A DNA stretch of 64,000 nucleotides, from NCBI RefSeq assembly GCF_900119365.1, contig NZ_FPJO01000002.1, forward strand, positions 434,001-498,000, given 5' to 3'. This document shows positions 15,532-28,216 of the stretch, piece by piece (within the stretch, counting starts at the first letter, position 1; each line of letters starts with the position of its first letter). The translations under genes and the position numbers were made by a program. Below the pieces are notes generated by a model, which saw only the letters and a program-made list of their open reading frames with translations, was not told the origin of the DNA and searched no databases. The stretch is from Streptomyces atratus (GTDB taxonomy: Bacteria > Actinomycetota > Actinomycetes > Streptomycetales > Streptomycetaceae).

Positions 15532-15755
15532 GCCCGCACGCCCCGAACGCCTCCCGCGTCGTGGCGCATCTCACCCGTCCGTGTCCTCACGCCCCTGTTC
15601 CACCGCATTCGAAGCCCCATCGCCGTCCCCGCCCGGCGTTCCCACGGTGCCGGGCGGTGGGGGCATGGCGATGGAAGACGGGGAGGGTACCCGGGTGGGG
15701 CAACCGGAGGGGAAAGGCCGGGCGGTGCGCGGGGGGCGGTCGTAAGCTCCCAGAC
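15532..15755. other. Non-coding region upstream of the aminotransferase
   Basis: Between the toxin remnant and the aminotransferase I see no coding frame. A possible -10 hexamer TAAGCT (15743-15748) lies 7 bases before the aminotransferase ATG, which would give a leaderless mRNA; there is no Shine-Dalgarno sequence. The -35 region is GC-rich and unclear. Confidence 0.4.
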
Positions 15756-16967
15756 ATGCAGGTCATCCAGTCCACGAAGCTCGCCAACGTCTGTTACGAA
15801 ATCCGGGGCCCCGTGCTCGAGGAGGCGATGCGGCTGGAAGCGGCCGGTCACCGCATCCTCAAGCTGAACACCGGCAACCCTGCCGCGTTCGGGTTCGAGT
15901 GCCCGCCCGAGATTCTCGAGGACATACTGCGCAACCTCTCCGGGGCGCACGGCTACGGCGACGCGAAGGGGCTGCTGTCCGCGCGGCGGGCGGTGATGCA
16001 GCACTACCAGACCAAGGGGATCGACCTCGACGTCGAGGACATCTACCTGGGCAACGGTGCCTCCGAGCTGATCCAGATGTCGATGCAGGCGCTGCTCGAC
16101 GACGGCGACGAGGTTCTCGTACCGGCTCCGGACTATCCGCTGTGGACCGCTTCGGTGTCGCTGGCCGGCGGCACGGCCGTGCACTACCGGTGCGACGAGC
16201 AGTCCGACTGGATGCCGGACCTCGCCGACATCGAGCGGAGGATCACCGACCGCACCAAGGCCCTCGTGATCATCAACCCGAACAACCCGACGGGTGCGGT
16301 GTACGACGACGAGATGCTGCGCGGGCTGACGGAGATCGCCCGGCGCCACAATCTGGTGGTCTGCTCCGACGAGATCTACGACCGGATCCTGTACGACGGG
16401 GCGACCCACACGCCGACCGCGACGATCGCGCCCGATCTGATGGTGCTCACCTTCAACGGGCTCTCCAAGAACTACCGGGTGGCCGGATACCGGTCGGGGT
16501 GGCTGGCGGTCTGCGGCCCGAAGGCGCACGCGTCCTCGTACATCGAGGGGCTGACGATCCTCGCCAATATGCGGCTGTGCGCCAATATGCCCTCGCAGCA
16601 CGCCGTGGCCACCGCGCTGGGCGGGCGGCAGTCGATCGACGACCTGGTACTGCCGGGCGGGCGGATCCTGGAGCAGCGCGACGCGGCCTACGATCTGCTG
16701 ACGCGGATCCCGGGCGTGACCTGTGTGAAGCCGAAGGGAGCGCTGTATCTCTTCCCGCGCCTCGACCCCAAGGTCTACAAGATCAAGGACGACCGGCAGA
16801 TGGTGCTCGATCTGCTGCGGGCCGAGAAGATCATGGTCGTGCACGGTACGGGGTTCAACTGGCCGGAGCCCGATCACTTCCGGGTCGTGACGCTGCCGTC
16901 GACCGAGGACCTGACGGACGCGGTGAACCGGATCGCGCACTTCCTGGACGGGTACGGCCAGCCCTGA
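15756..16967 (+). CDS. AlaA-type PLP-dependent aminotransferase (alanine/aspartate class)
   Basis: A 403-residue class I aminotransferase. The PLP lysine is Lys238 in FNGLSKNYRVAGYRSGW; the cofactor-binding NPNNPTG is at 174-180, SDEIYD at about 204-209 and Arg in FRVVTLP near the C-terminus binds the substrate carboxylate. Length and the opening MQVIQSTKLANVCYEIRGP fit the AlaA/YfbQ group, which makes alanine from pyruvate and glutamate. The start lacks a ribosome binding site and the transcript may be leaderless. It stands alone, followed by a small gene in the same direction. Confidence 0.9.
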   Translation: MQVIQSTKLANVCYEIRGPVLEEAMRLEAAGHRILKLNTGNPAAFGFECPPEILEDILRNLSGAHGYGDAKGLLSARRAVMQHYQTKGIDLDVEDIYLGNGASELIQMSMQALLDDGDEVLVPAPDYPLWTASVSLAGGTAVHYRCDEQSDWMPDLADIERRITDRTKALVIINPNNPTGAVYDDEMLRGLTEIARRHNLVVCSDEIYDRILYDGATHTPTATIAPDLMVLTFNGLSKNYRVAGYRSGWLAVCGPKAHASSYIEGLTILANMRLCANMPSQHAVATALGGRQSIDDLVLPGGRILEQRDAAYDLLTRIPGVTCVKPKGALYLFPRLDPKVYKIKDDRQMVLDLLRAEKIMVVHGTGFNWPEPDHFRVVTLPSTEDLTDAVNRIAHFLDGYGQP

Positions 16968-17017
16968 TCCCCGCCCGCCGACAATTCCACGGACACCAGA
17001 ATCGATCGCAGACAACT

Positions 17018-17040
17018 TTAGACTGAATCCAAGGTAGGAT
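17018..17040 (+). promoter_or_regulatory. Promoter with Fur-like 7-1-7 imperfect palindrome
   Basis: TTAGACTGAATCCAA (17018-17032) is an imperfect 7-1-7 inverted repeat of the shape bound by Fur/PerR-type repressors, and TAGGAT (17035-17040) directly after it is a good Streptomyces -10 hexamer. A palindrome packed against the -10 suggests repression. The regulator is not identified; Fur-like is a resemblance only. Confidence 0.4.
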
Positions 17041-17069
17041 GGTCCCACTGCAACACCAGGAGGCCATCC

Positions 17070-17468
17070 ATGTACGAACCGATCCGCACCAAATCGGTCC
17101 ACACACCGGCCGACCACGCCGACGACTTCCCGCACCGCTCCCGCGGGGAAGAGCTGGACATCCAGCTCGCCGGGCATCTGGCCGCGCTCCTCGCGGTCAC
17201 CGACGAGCTGGACCTCGGCGAGGCGGGCGACCGCATCGCCGAGCAGGTCGCCAGGCTGCGCGGCGCGCCGCCCGCCCGGCCCGCCGGCCGGACCGCCGCG
17301 CCCGCACCGGCACTGCACCGCCGCGCCCACGCCCTCGCGGGCCGCGCACTGGTGGTGGCCGCGTCCCGCGCCGACACGGCCGTCGCGATCCTCGCGGCCG
17401 AGCGCATGGATGCGCACACCGCGGCGCTCGCCGCCGCCCCCGCCGCCCCGCTGGTCGGCGCCCACTGA
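17070..17468 (+). CDS. Small conserved hypothetical protein
   Basis: A 132-residue protein with a clear AGGAGG 6 bases before the ATG and strong third-position GC bias. It opens MYEPIRTKSVHTPADHAD and continues with helix-forming segments (LDIQLAGHLAALLAVTDEL; IAEQVARL), ending in an Ala-rich stretch. No signal peptide, membrane span or known motif. It has its own likely promoter with a palindrome in front, so expression is probably conditional. I do not recognise the function. Confidence 0.6.
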   Translation: MYEPIRTKSVHTPADHADDFPHRSRGEELDIQLAGHLAALLAVTDELDLGEAGDRIAEQVARLRGAPPARPAGRTAAPAPALHRRAHALAGRALVVAASRADTAVAILAAERMDAHTAALAAAPAAPLVGAH

Positions 17469-17472
17469 CGGC

Positions 17473-17507
17473 CCCGGTCCGCGCGCCGTCGAGGCGCGCG
17501 GGCCGGG
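17473..17507. terminator. Bidirectional hairpin between convergent genes
   Basis: CCCGGTCCGCGCGCC (17473-17487) pairs with GGCGCGCGGGCCGGG (17493-17507) around GTCGA, with one T-G wobble. It starts 4 bases past the small protein's stop. Confidence 0.7.
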
Positions 17508-17560
17508 TGCCACCCATGTGCCGCCCACGACCGGCAGCGCGGCCCCCGGCCCGGCCGCAG

Positions 17561-18685
17561 TCAGGCGTTCGCGAGTACTTTCGAGCTCAGCTTGCTCCGC
17601 GCGAATTCGAGGTTGCGGGCCACACGGTCGTAGTGGTCACGGGGCAGCTTGCCGCCTTCGAGGAGGCGTTCGCCGCAGCGCTGCGACTCCTCGTATTCGC
17701 CGATCCAGTAGGCGGCTACGGCGAGTTCGTCGAGTGCGCGCCAGTCGTACCATTCGGACTCGACGAACAGAATGTCGTTCGGGTACGGAATCCGCGCCGC
17801 CTGCCGCGCGAACATGTACGCAAGTGGCCAGCGTTCTCCGTCCGTTCGGCACAGGCGCGCGAGTTCACCAAGGGCCTCGGCGCGCGAGGGGCGGCTTTCG
17901 TGTGCGCGGAGGTAGCGGTCGATCACCTCGGCCGGCGGCCGGTCGAGCTGTGCCGCGAGCCGTGCGGCGTAGAGATGAGCACAGAAGACTTCCTCGGCGA
18001 AACCGCCCATGCCTGCCCGGCGGTCGTAGGTGGTGAGTGACTTTTCCGGCTCTCCGGCATCGCGCCAGCTCTGGGCGAGGTAGAAGACGTAGCGGGAGTT
18101 GTCGGGTTCCTTGATCAGACCCTGCTGAAGGGTCTCGGCATCGCGCAGGTACTTCTTCCGCTGGCCTTCCCCCCTCAGGCGTGCGCCGCCGCCCACCGAG
18201 AGGATGTTGGCGCCCTTCAACGTCCCGCGGCTGTACGGCGTTCCGCAGTCGATGTACTCGTGCAGGACGCCGACGTAGCGCCAGGGGAGCCGGGTCGAGA
18301 CCAGCGCAGGGCGCCAATGGATGATGGGCGCGTTGTGCACTGCGACGCGGTAGGCGTCATGAGTCAGCTCAGGCATGCGGAAGCCGGGCTCCACCTCCAT
18401 CAGATCGTCGGCGTCGATGAACAGCAGATAGTCCGCTTCGCCGCGCGCCAGATCGATCGCCTCACTGCGACTCCCGTCGTATCCCTTCCAGGGACTCTCG
18501 TGCAGGGAGCCGGGCAGATCACTGAAGACGTCACGGATGACGTCCTGGGTGCCGTCGGTCGACCCCGTGTCCAGGATGACCCAGGTGTCGATCAAAGGGC
18601 GCACGGATTCGAGGCAGCGCCGGATGACCGGGGCCTCGTCCTTGACGATCATGTTCAGACAAACTGTTGATTTCACAGGTTTCAC
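17561..18685 (-). CDS. Family 2 glycosyltransferase with C-terminal TPR-like region
   Basis: A 374-residue cytoplasmic glycosyltransferase. The GT-A fold (about residues 1-190) opens with TVCLNMIVKDEAPVIRRCLESV, has the nucleotide-sugar site LDTGSTDGTQDVI and a DxD motif in LLFIDADDLMEV (about 90-93). The C-terminal half (about 200-365) is helical with TPR-like units (YVFYLAQSWRDAGEPEKSL). Bacterial relatives often glycosylate proteins or surface polymers. It is divergent from the collagen-like protein gene with a shared 449-base region, which suggests that protein as substrate (inference). The start is a GTG with a weak ribosome binding site. Confidence 0.85.
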   Translation of the reverse strand: MKPVKSTVCLNMIVKDEAPVIRRCLESVRPLIDTWVILDTGSTDGTQDVIRDVFSDLPGSLHESPWKGYDGSRSEAIDLARGEADYLLFIDADDLMEVEPGFRMPELTHDAYRVAVHNAPIIHWRPALVSTRLPWRYVGVLHEYIDCGTPYSRGTLKGANILSVGGGARLRGEGQRKKYLRDAETLQQGLIKEPDNSRYVFYLAQSWRDAGEPEKSLTTYDRRAGMGGFAEEVFCAHLYAARLAAQLDRPPAEVIDRYLRAHESRPSRAEALGELARLCRTDGERWPLAYMFARQAARIPYPNDILFVESEWYDWRALDELAVAAYWIGEYEESQRCGERLLEGGKLPRDHYDRVARNLEFARSKLSSKVLANA

Positions 18686-20298
<1,613 letters not shown>

Positions 20299-20327
20299 CG
20301 GTCTGACCCTGTCAGGATCCATCTGAA

Positions 20328-20363
20328 GTGTGCCGTGCCCCGGGTGATCGGGGCACGGCACAC
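20328..20363. terminator. Bidirectional terminator hairpin
   Basis: GTGTGCCGTGCCCC (20328-20341) pairs perfectly with GGGGCACGGCACAC (20350-20363) around an 8-base loop, between the convergent collagen-like and beta-propeller genes. Confidence 0.8.
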
Positions 20364-20385
20364 GTGCGTGGCGGAACGGCTCTCG

Positions 20386-22128
20386 TCAGACGCGCACCCG
20401 TACCGTCGCCGACGCCGTCGAGCCGCTGTGCAGGGCGTCACCGGCGTAGCCGACCTCGTACGTCACCTGGCCGGTGGCCCGGGGCAGGTCGTCGATGGTG
20501 AACGTGCCGTCGGCGGCGACGGCGGCCGAGGTCAGGGTGCCGGTGCCCTTCCGGTCGGTGCGCACCACGGACACCGTGATCCCGGCGGGCAGCGCCCGCC
20601 CCTGACCGGTGAGGGTGCCGGTGATCGTCAGCCCGGCGCTCTTCGTCGCCTCCGCCGGTGCGGTGAGGGCGATGGTGGTCGGGGCCTTGTCGACCGTGAC
20701 GGTGAGCGCGGTGTCCTCGGCCGGGCGGTGGGTGATGTCACCGGTGAACGAGACGGTGTAGGTGGCGTCGCCGACCACCGACGGGACGTCGAGGACGGTG
20801 AACGATCCGTCGGCATCGACCTCGACGGGGGCGAGCCTGCGGTCGCCGTTCGCGTCGTGCCGTACCGCCGTCACCCTGACCGGTTCGGCGGGCGCGGGCC
20901 CGTCCAGCTCCAGCCGGCCCCTGATCCCGACCGGTTCGCCGACGACGGGCCGGCCCGGGGTGGTGGAGAGCGTGCCGGTGAAGCGGGAGTCGTACTGGGC
21001 GGCCGGGGGCTGGATGACATGCAGCCAGAACTCGTTGCCGGAGGTGTTGGCGGTGACGGCGAACAGACGCGAGCCGTCCTTCGACCAGCCGAGCCCTCGC
21101 GGCGCGATCCGGTCCCCGTCGAGCGCACCCTCGAAGGCGAATTCCAGCGGGGCCGTACCGGCCGCCGGGTCGGCCGGCTGCACGAGCAGGTCGGCCGTGC
21201 TCCCGGTCGCGGCGGCGCCGCGCGCGATGTAGGTGCCGTCGCCGCTGAAGGCGACCGCGGACGCCTTCGCCCCCTCCGGCAGCGGCTGGTACGCGGCCGG
21301 CGCGTCGGACAGGTCGGTGGCGTCCAGGAGCCGGGTCCCGTACGCGGCGTCGGCGACGGCGATCCGCCGGCCGTCGGGGGACTGCGCCACGTCCTTCATG
21401 TCGAGGGCGCCTTGGCCCTCGGCGTCCGCGAACCGGCGCTCCGGGCCGCGCACGAGTGTGTCGCCGCCGGCGTCGAGCGTGGTGAGGAAGGGGTTGGCCT
21501 CGCCGGTGCTGCGGGTCTGCGCCATCACGATGCGGTCCGGGACCTCGGGGCCGCTCGTCAGCCGCAGCCGGCCCGCCGCGTTCCATCCGGTGTCGGTGCT
21601 CTGGTTGCCCGCCGTGCCGTACAGCCAGGTCTGGCGGTTGTCGCATTCGGTGGTGAGGTACGGCGTCTCGGTGTGCCATTCCTTGCCGCCCGCGAAGGCG
21701 ATGTCGCGCGGGCAGGGCACGTCGTACGCGGTGTACGTGACACCGGCACGCTCCTGCGTCGCGGTGTCGAACGCGAGGATGCCCGAGGACTGCGAGACGT
21801 AGAGCGTGCCGCTGTCCACGCTCAGGGCCATCCCGGAGGGTGCGGAGCCGGTGGGCAGCGAACCCACCTTCTGTCCCTGGAAGTTGTAGACGTGGACCTG
21901 GTTCGCGTACTGGTTCCGGCGGTCGTCCGTGATGTAGACCCGCTCGTGCACCGAGTCGACGACCATCGCCGAGTACGACGAGATCGGCAGCTTGGCCACG
22001 GTGTCGCCGGGCACCGGGCCGTCGGCCGCGAGGGCGGCGGACGGAGCGAGGGCGGTGAGCCCGGCGGTGCCGAGCGTCAGCGCGGCGAGCGTCGCCGCGA
22101 TACGTATGCGGTGCTGATTCCTTCTCAA
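20386..22128 (-). CDS. Secreted YncE-like beta-propeller protein with Ig-like repeats
   Basis: About 580 residues. I chose the TTG at 22128 because it places a basic signal peptide (RRNQHRIRIAATLAALTLG, cut near ALA) right at the N-terminus with GGGGGA 5 bases upstream; in-frame ATGs at 22179 and 22191 are alternatives. The mature N-terminal two thirds has YVTN/WD-type repeats (MVVDSVHERVYITD, MALSVDSGTLYVSQ, VAQSPDGRRIAVADA), forming a beta-propeller. The C-terminal third has two or three Ig-like/Big modules (TVSFTGD, VTYEVGYAGD). Likely a cell-surface or extracellular binding protein; no catalytic motif. Monocistronic. Confidence 0.78.
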   Translation of the reverse strand: MRRNQHRIRIAATLAALTLGTAGLTALAPSAALAADGPVPGDTVAKLPISSYSAMVVDSVHERVYITDDRRNQYANQVHVYNFQGQKVGSLPTGSAPSGMALSVDSGTLYVSQSSGILAFDTATQERAGVTYTAYDVPCPRDIAFAGGKEWHTETPYLTTECDNRQTWLYGTAGNQSTDTGWNAAGRLRLTSGPEVPDRIVMAQTRSTGEANPFLTTLDAGGDTLVRGPERRFADAEGQGALDMKDVAQSPDGRRIAVADAAYGTRLLDATDLSDAPAAYQPLPEGAKASAVAFSGDGTYIARGAAATGSTADLLVQPADPAAGTAPLEFAFEGALDGDRIAPRGLGWSKDGSRLFAVTANTSGNEFWLHVIQPPAAQYDSRFTGTLSTTPGRPVVGEPVGIRGRLELDGPAPAEPVRVTAVRHDANGDRRLAPVEVDADGSFTVLDVPSVVGDATYTVSFTGDITHRPAEDTALTVTVDKAPTTIALTAPAEATKSAGLTITGTLTGQGRALPAGITVSVVRTDRKGTGTLTSAAVAADGTFTIDDLPRATGQVTYEVGYAGDALHSGSTASATVRVRV

Positions 22129-22291
22129 CTGAGTCCCCCACAGGCTCGGTTGGTCCCCGGCCGACCGAGCCGGAGACATGTGAAGGAACATAGAATCTTG
22201 TGGAGGTGCCGTGCGCAAGGGCCGGGCGATGCCGGGCCGTTCTTCATGAAACCGGCAGGAAAAGGACGGGGCGCGGGGCGGAACATGGGGA

Positions 22292-22324
22292 GGCCCCCGG
22301 AATCGTGAGGGGATTCCGGGGGCC
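22292..22324 (-). terminator. Hairpin downstream of PEP carboxykinase
   Basis: GGCCCCCGGAATC (22292-22304) pairs perfectly with GATTCCGGGGGCC (22312-22324). A second stem, GGGCGCACCC/GGGTGCGCCC at 22394-22418, lies nearer the pckG stop. Together they fill the gap of about 300 bases between pckG and the beta-propeller gene; I see no gene there. Confidence 0.7.
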
Positions 22325-22426
22325 GTACCGCGGCGGGCTGTTGACCCCCACAGGTCAGGGCGGATGTCCGAGAGCCCGGCCGCGGGGCGTGCGGGGCGCA
22401 CCCGCGCGGGGTGCGCCCTGGGGGCG

Positions 22427-24250
22427 TCAGCCCAGGCGCTCGACCAGCGCGCGGTACTCGTCCCACAGCTCCTTCGGCGTGTGGTCGCCGAAGGTGTTGA
22501 GGTGCTCGGGGACCAGCGCCGCCTCCTCGCGCCAGACCTCCTTGTCGACGTTGAGGAGGAAGTCCAGGTCGGACTCGGAGAGGTCCAGGCCGTCGGTGTC
22601 GAGGGAGCCCTTGGCCGGCAGGATGCCGATCGGGGACTCGACGCCCTCGGCCTTGCCGTCGAGGCGCTCGACGATCCACTTCAGGACGCGGCTGTTCTCG
22701 CCGAAGCCGGGCCACACGAACTTGCCCGCGTCGTTCTTGCGGAACCAGTTCACGTAGTAGATCTTCGGGAGCTTGGCCTGGTCCTTGTCGGCGCCGACCT
22801 TGACCCAGTGGTTCATGTAGTCGCCCATGTTGTAGCCGCAGAACGGCAGCATGGCGAACGGGTCGCGGCGCAGCTCGCCGACCTTGCCCTCGGCGGCGGC
22901 GGTCTTCTCGGAGGCCACGTTGGCCCCGAGGAAGACGCCGTGCTGCCAGGTGAAGGACTCGGTGACCAGCGGGACGGCCGAGGCGCGGCGGCCGCCGAAG
23001 AGGATGGCCGAGATCGGCACGCCCTTCGGGTCCTCCCACTCGGGCGCGATGATCGGGCACTGGCCGGCCGGGACGGTGAAGCGGGCGTTGGGGTGGGCGG
23101 CCGGGGTGTCGGACGCGGGCGTCCAGTCGTTGCCCTTCCAGTCGGTGAGGTGGGCCGGAGCGGTCTCCGTCATGCCCTCCCACCACACGTCGCCGTCGTC
23201 GGTGAGCGCGACGTTGGTGAAGACGGAGTTGCCCCACATGGTCTTCATCGCGTTGGCGTTGGTGTGCTCACCGGTGCCGGGCGCGACGCCGAAGAAGCCC
23301 GCCTCGGGGTTGATCGCGTACAGCTGGCCGTCCTCGCCGAAGCGCATCCAGGCGATGTCGTCGCCGATGGTCTCCACGGTCCAGCCGGGGATCGTCGGCT
23401 CCAGCATGGCGAGGTTGGTCTTGCCGCAGGCGCTCGGGAACGCGGCGGCAACGTACTTCGCCTCGCCCTGCGGCGGGGTGAGCTTGAGGATCAGCATGTG
23501 CTCGGCGAGCCAGCCCTCGTCACGCGCCATGACGGAGGCGATGCGCAGGGCGTAGCACTTCTTGCCGAGCAGGGCGTTGCCGCCGTAGCCGGAGCCGTAG
23601 GACCAGATCTCGCGGTCCTCGGGGAAGTGCGAGATGTACTTGGTGGAGTTGCACGGCCACGGAACGTCCTCCTGGCCCTCCTCCAGGGGTGCGCCCAGTG
23701 TGTGGACGGCCTTGACGAAGAAGCCGTCGGTGCCGAGCTCGTCCAGGACGGCCTGTCCCATGCGGGTCATGGTGCGCATGGAGACGGCGACGTACGCGGA
23801 GTCGGTGATCTCGACGCCGATCGCGGAGAGCGGGGAGCCGACGGGGCCCATGCAGAACGGGACGACGTACATCGTGCGACCGCGCATCGAGCCGCGGAAG
23901 ACACCCTTCTCGCCCGTGAAGATCTCCCGCATCTCGGCGGGGGCCTTCCAGTGGTTCGTCGGACCGGCGTCCTCCTCCTTCTCGGAGCAGATGAACGTGC
24001 GGTCCTCGACGCGGGCGACATCGCTCGGGTCGGACGCGGCGTAGTACGAATTCGGGCGCTTGGTCTCGTCCAGCTTCGTGAACGTGCCCTTGGCCACGAG
24101 CTCCCCGCACAGGCGCTCGTACTCGGCCTCGGAACCGTCGCACCAGACCACCCGGTCCGGCTCGGTTATCGCTGCGATCTCGTTCACCCAGGAAACGAGC
24201 TCCTGGTGATCGGTGGGGACAGTGAGGGGAGCCGCGATGTCGCGCGCCAC
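22427..24250 (-). CDS. pckG: GTP-dependent phosphoenolpyruvate carboxykinase
   Basis: A 607-residue PEPCK of the GTP-using class, matching the usual 600-620. It converts oxaloacetate plus GTP to PEP, CO2 and GDP, the first committed step of gluconeogenesis. The phosphate-binding loop is FPSACGKTN (271-279), whose reactive Cys is diagnostic of the GTP class. Metal and substrate residues lie in [16 protein letters not shown] (about 217-232). The GTG at 24250 has GGAG 6 bases upstream; in-frame codons further up add non-homologous residues. It forms a single-gene unit ending in two hairpins. Confidence 0.96.
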   Translation of the reverse strand: MARDIAAPLTVPTDHQELVSWVNEIAAITEPDRVVWCDGSEAEYERLCGELVAKGTFTKLDETKRPNSYYAASDPSDVARVEDRTFICSEKEEDAGPTNHWKAPAEMREIFTGEKGVFRGSMRGRTMYVVPFCMGPVGSPLSAIGVEITDSAYVAVSMRTMTRMGQAVLDELGTDGFFVKAVHTLGAPLEEGQEDVPWPCNSTKYISHFPEDREIWSYGSGYGGNALLGKKCYALRIASVMARDEGWLAEHMLILKLTPPQGEAKYVAAAFPSACGKTNLAMLEPTIPGWTVETIGDDIAWMRFGEDGQLYAINPEAGFFGVAPGTGEHTNANAMKTMWGNSVFTNVALTDDGDVWWEGMTETAPAHLTDWKGNDWTPASDTPAAHPNARFTVPAGQCPIIAPEWEDPKGVPISAILFGGRRASAVPLVTESFTWQHGVFLGANVASEKTAAAEGKVGELRRDPFAMLPFCGYNMGDYMNHWVKVGADKDQAKLPKIYYVNWFRKNDAGKFVWPGFGENSRVLKWIVERLDGKAEGVESPIGILPAKGSLDTDGLDLSESDLDFLLNVDKEVWREEAALVPEHLNTFGDHTPKELWDEYRALVERLG

Positions 24251-24432
24251 GATCGCTCCTTGTTGAGGGTGTCTGTTTGGTAGTTGCCCCGTGGGGGCTG
24301 CGACCCGGATGCTTCGACCCCTTCGAATCTCGTTGGCGCTCATCCGGTGCCGACCGCACTCATTTGATCATCCGACCGTTTCACCCATATGTCCAGGGGG
24401 GCGCACACGTGAGCATTGCCACTCGTATCGGT

Positions 24433-24456
24433 TACCTACGGTCGCGTAGGTACGAT
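24433..24456 (+). promoter_or_regulatory. Perfect 8-4-8 palindrome overlapping the trhA promoter
   Basis: TACCTACG-GTCG-CGTAGGTA (24433-24452) is a perfect inverted repeat with 8-base arms. The -10 hexamer TACGAT (24451-24456) overlaps its right end and lies 6 bases before the ATG, so the mRNA is probably leaderless. The shape is typical of a TetR-family operator, and a TetR gene follows trhA. Confidence 0.65.
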
Positions 24457-24462
24457 GCGGGA

Positions 24463-25161
24463 ATGACTGCTGCCGCCGCCGCGCCCGAGTCCGCCGGGCT
24501 GGAACCAGCCGAGTCCGAAACCGTCCCGGCGAAGCCGCGGATGCGCGGCTGGCTGCACGCCGGAATGTTCCCCGCCGTGATCGTCGCGGGGGTGGCGCTG
24601 ATCGCCTTCACGGACAGCGCCCTCGGCCGGATCGCCTGCGGGATCTACACCCTGACCGCCTGCCTGCTGTTCGGGGTGAGCGCGCTCTACCACCGGGGCA
24701 CCTGGGGTCCGCGCGGCGAGGCGGTGCTCCGCCGGCTCGACCACGCCAACATCTTCCTGATCATCGCGGGCACCTACACCCCGCTGACCCTGCTGCTGCT
24801 CCCCGAGTCCACCGGGACCCCGCTGCTGTGGGCGGTCTGGGCGGCCGCCGCCGCGGGCATCGCCTTCCGGGTGTTCTGGGTCGGCGCCCCGCGCTGGCTC
24901 TACACGCCCTGCTACCTGGCGATGGGCTGGGCCGCGGTCTTCTTCCTGCCGGACTTCATGCGGACCGGCGGGATCGCCGTGCTGGTGCTGGTCGTCGTCG
25001 GCGGGCTGCTCTACAGCGCCGGCGGCGTCATCTACGGCATCAAGCGCCCCAACCCCTCGCCGCGGTGGTTCGGCTTCCACGAGGTGTTCCACTCGCTGAC
25101 CCTGGCGGCCTTCGTGGTGCACTACGTCGGCATCTCGCTGGTGGCCTACAACCACCACTGA
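24463..25161 (+). CDS. trhA: Hemolysin III/TrhA (PAQR-like) membrane protein
   Basis: A 232-residue integral membrane protein of the hemolysin III/YqfA family, with seven predicted membrane segments from about residue 28 to 228 (for example FPAVIVAGVALIAF and FLIIAGTYTPLTLLLL). Conserved PAQR-family metal-site residues are present: SALYHRGTW, LDHANIF and the final FHEVFHSLTLAAFVVHY. Family members influence membrane lipid balance. The start is the ATG at 24463, apparently leaderless, under a promoter covered by a large palindrome. A TetR regulator follows 44 bases downstream. Confidence 0.9.
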   Translation: MTAAAAAPESAGLEPAESETVPAKPRMRGWLHAGMFPAVIVAGVALIAFTDSALGRIACGIYTLTACLLFGVSALYHRGTWGPRGEAVLRRLDHANIFLIIAGTYTPLTLLLLPESTGTPLLWAVWAAAAAGIAFRVFWVGAPRWLYTPCYLAMGWAAVFFLPDFMRTGGIAVLVLVVVGGLLYSAGGVIYGIKRPNPSPRWFGFHEVFHSLTLAAFVVHYVGISLVAYNHH

Positions 25162-25205
25162 GCGCCGCTCCCCGACCGGTGCCGGCGGCCCGCCGATGCC
25201 CGACA

Positions 25206-25847
25206 ATGACGACCATGGCCGCCACCTCCCGTACCCCTTCCGTTTCCGTTCCGGGAACACCTCCGCAGCTGGGACTGCGCGAGCGGAAGAAGCTCAGGAC
25301 CCGGACCGCGATCCGCCGGGCCACCTACCGGCTGATCGCGGAGCAGGGGTACGACGCGACGACGGTCGAGCAGATCGCGGAGGCGGCCGAGGTGTCGCCC
25401 AGCACCGTCTTCCGGTACTTCCCGGCCAAGGAGGACATCGTCCTCACCGACGAGTACGACCAGGCCCTGGCCGCCGCCCTGCGTGCCCGCCCGGCCGGTG
25501 AGCCGCCGCTGGAGTCGATCCGGCAGGTGCTGACCGGCACGCTCGCCGCCTTCCTGGCCACCGGGGAGCGGGAGCTGCGGCAGCGCACCCGGCTGATGGT
25601 GGAGGTCCCCGCGATCCGGGTCCGGATGGCGGAGAGCATGGCGGGCACGGCGAAGGAGCTGGCCGGCGTACTCGCCGCCCGCAGCGGGCGCGCCCCCGAC
25701 GACCTGGCGGTCCGGGTGTTCGTCGCGGCGGTGCTGAGCGCTCTGCGCGAGGTGACGCTGTACTGGGGCGAACACGGCCAGAAGGGCGACCTCGTCGCGA
25801 TGATCGACGAGGCGCTGGACACGCTGGAGGGCGGCCCGGCGCTGTGA
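25206..25847 (+). CDS. TetR-family regulator
   Basis: A 213-residue TetR regulator. The N-terminal HTH (about residues 27-75) reads KKLRTRTAIRRATYRLIAEQ and VEQIAEAAEVSPSTVFRYF, followed by an Ala/Leu-rich ligand domain. ATG 25206 and ATG 25215 are both possible starts. It sits 44 bases after trhA in the same direction, so it may be cotranscribed and bind the palindrome in the trhA promoter (inference). Confidence 0.88.
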   Translation: MTTMAATSRTPSVSVPGTPPQLGLRERKKLRTRTAIRRATYRLIAEQGYDATTVEQIAEAAEVSPSTVFRYFPAKEDIVLTDEYDQALAAALRARPAGEPPLESIRQVLTGTLAAFLATGERELRQRTRLMVEVPAIRVRMAESMAGTAKELAGVLAARSGRAPDDLAVRVFVAAVLSALREVTLYWGEHGQKGDLVAMIDEALDTLEGGPAL

Positions 25848-25853
25848 CCGGCG

Positions 25854-27875
<2,022 letters not shown>

Positions 27876-28216
27876 ACGCCCAGCCTCTCACAATGCCCAA
27901 CCCCGTCGGCGAGGCCCGCACGGGCTCTGCCTCACTTGGCCGAACTGTGCCTACGTGCCATCACGTGGTGGACGACCGCCTCCCCACTCGCCACAACTCA
28001 CTTGGGACAAACATTCAATTGGGACGGCTCGCCGGGCGGGCTTCGACGAACCCGGCAAGGGCCCACCGGTCCCAGGTTGCCGGTGCGCCGCAACAGAGAA
28101 GAGACAGACAGGGGAGGCAATCGTGCTCTTCCGAAATCGGGCGCCTCGGCATCGCAGGACAGTAGGCTGAGCCCAGCAGCGCTGGAACTGTTGAGGCTCC
28201 TCGAAGGAGGCACACC
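27876..28216. other. Divergent promoter region for DUF255 protein and Uma2 gene
   Basis: 341 bases. A TAGGCT hexamer at 28163-28168 is a good -10 for the Uma2 gene, followed by a 5' untranslated stretch with GAAGGAGG just before the ATG. GGGGAGG upstream of a GTG at 28123 opens only 15 codons and is probably not a gene. Nothing else is recognisable. Confidence 0.45.
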
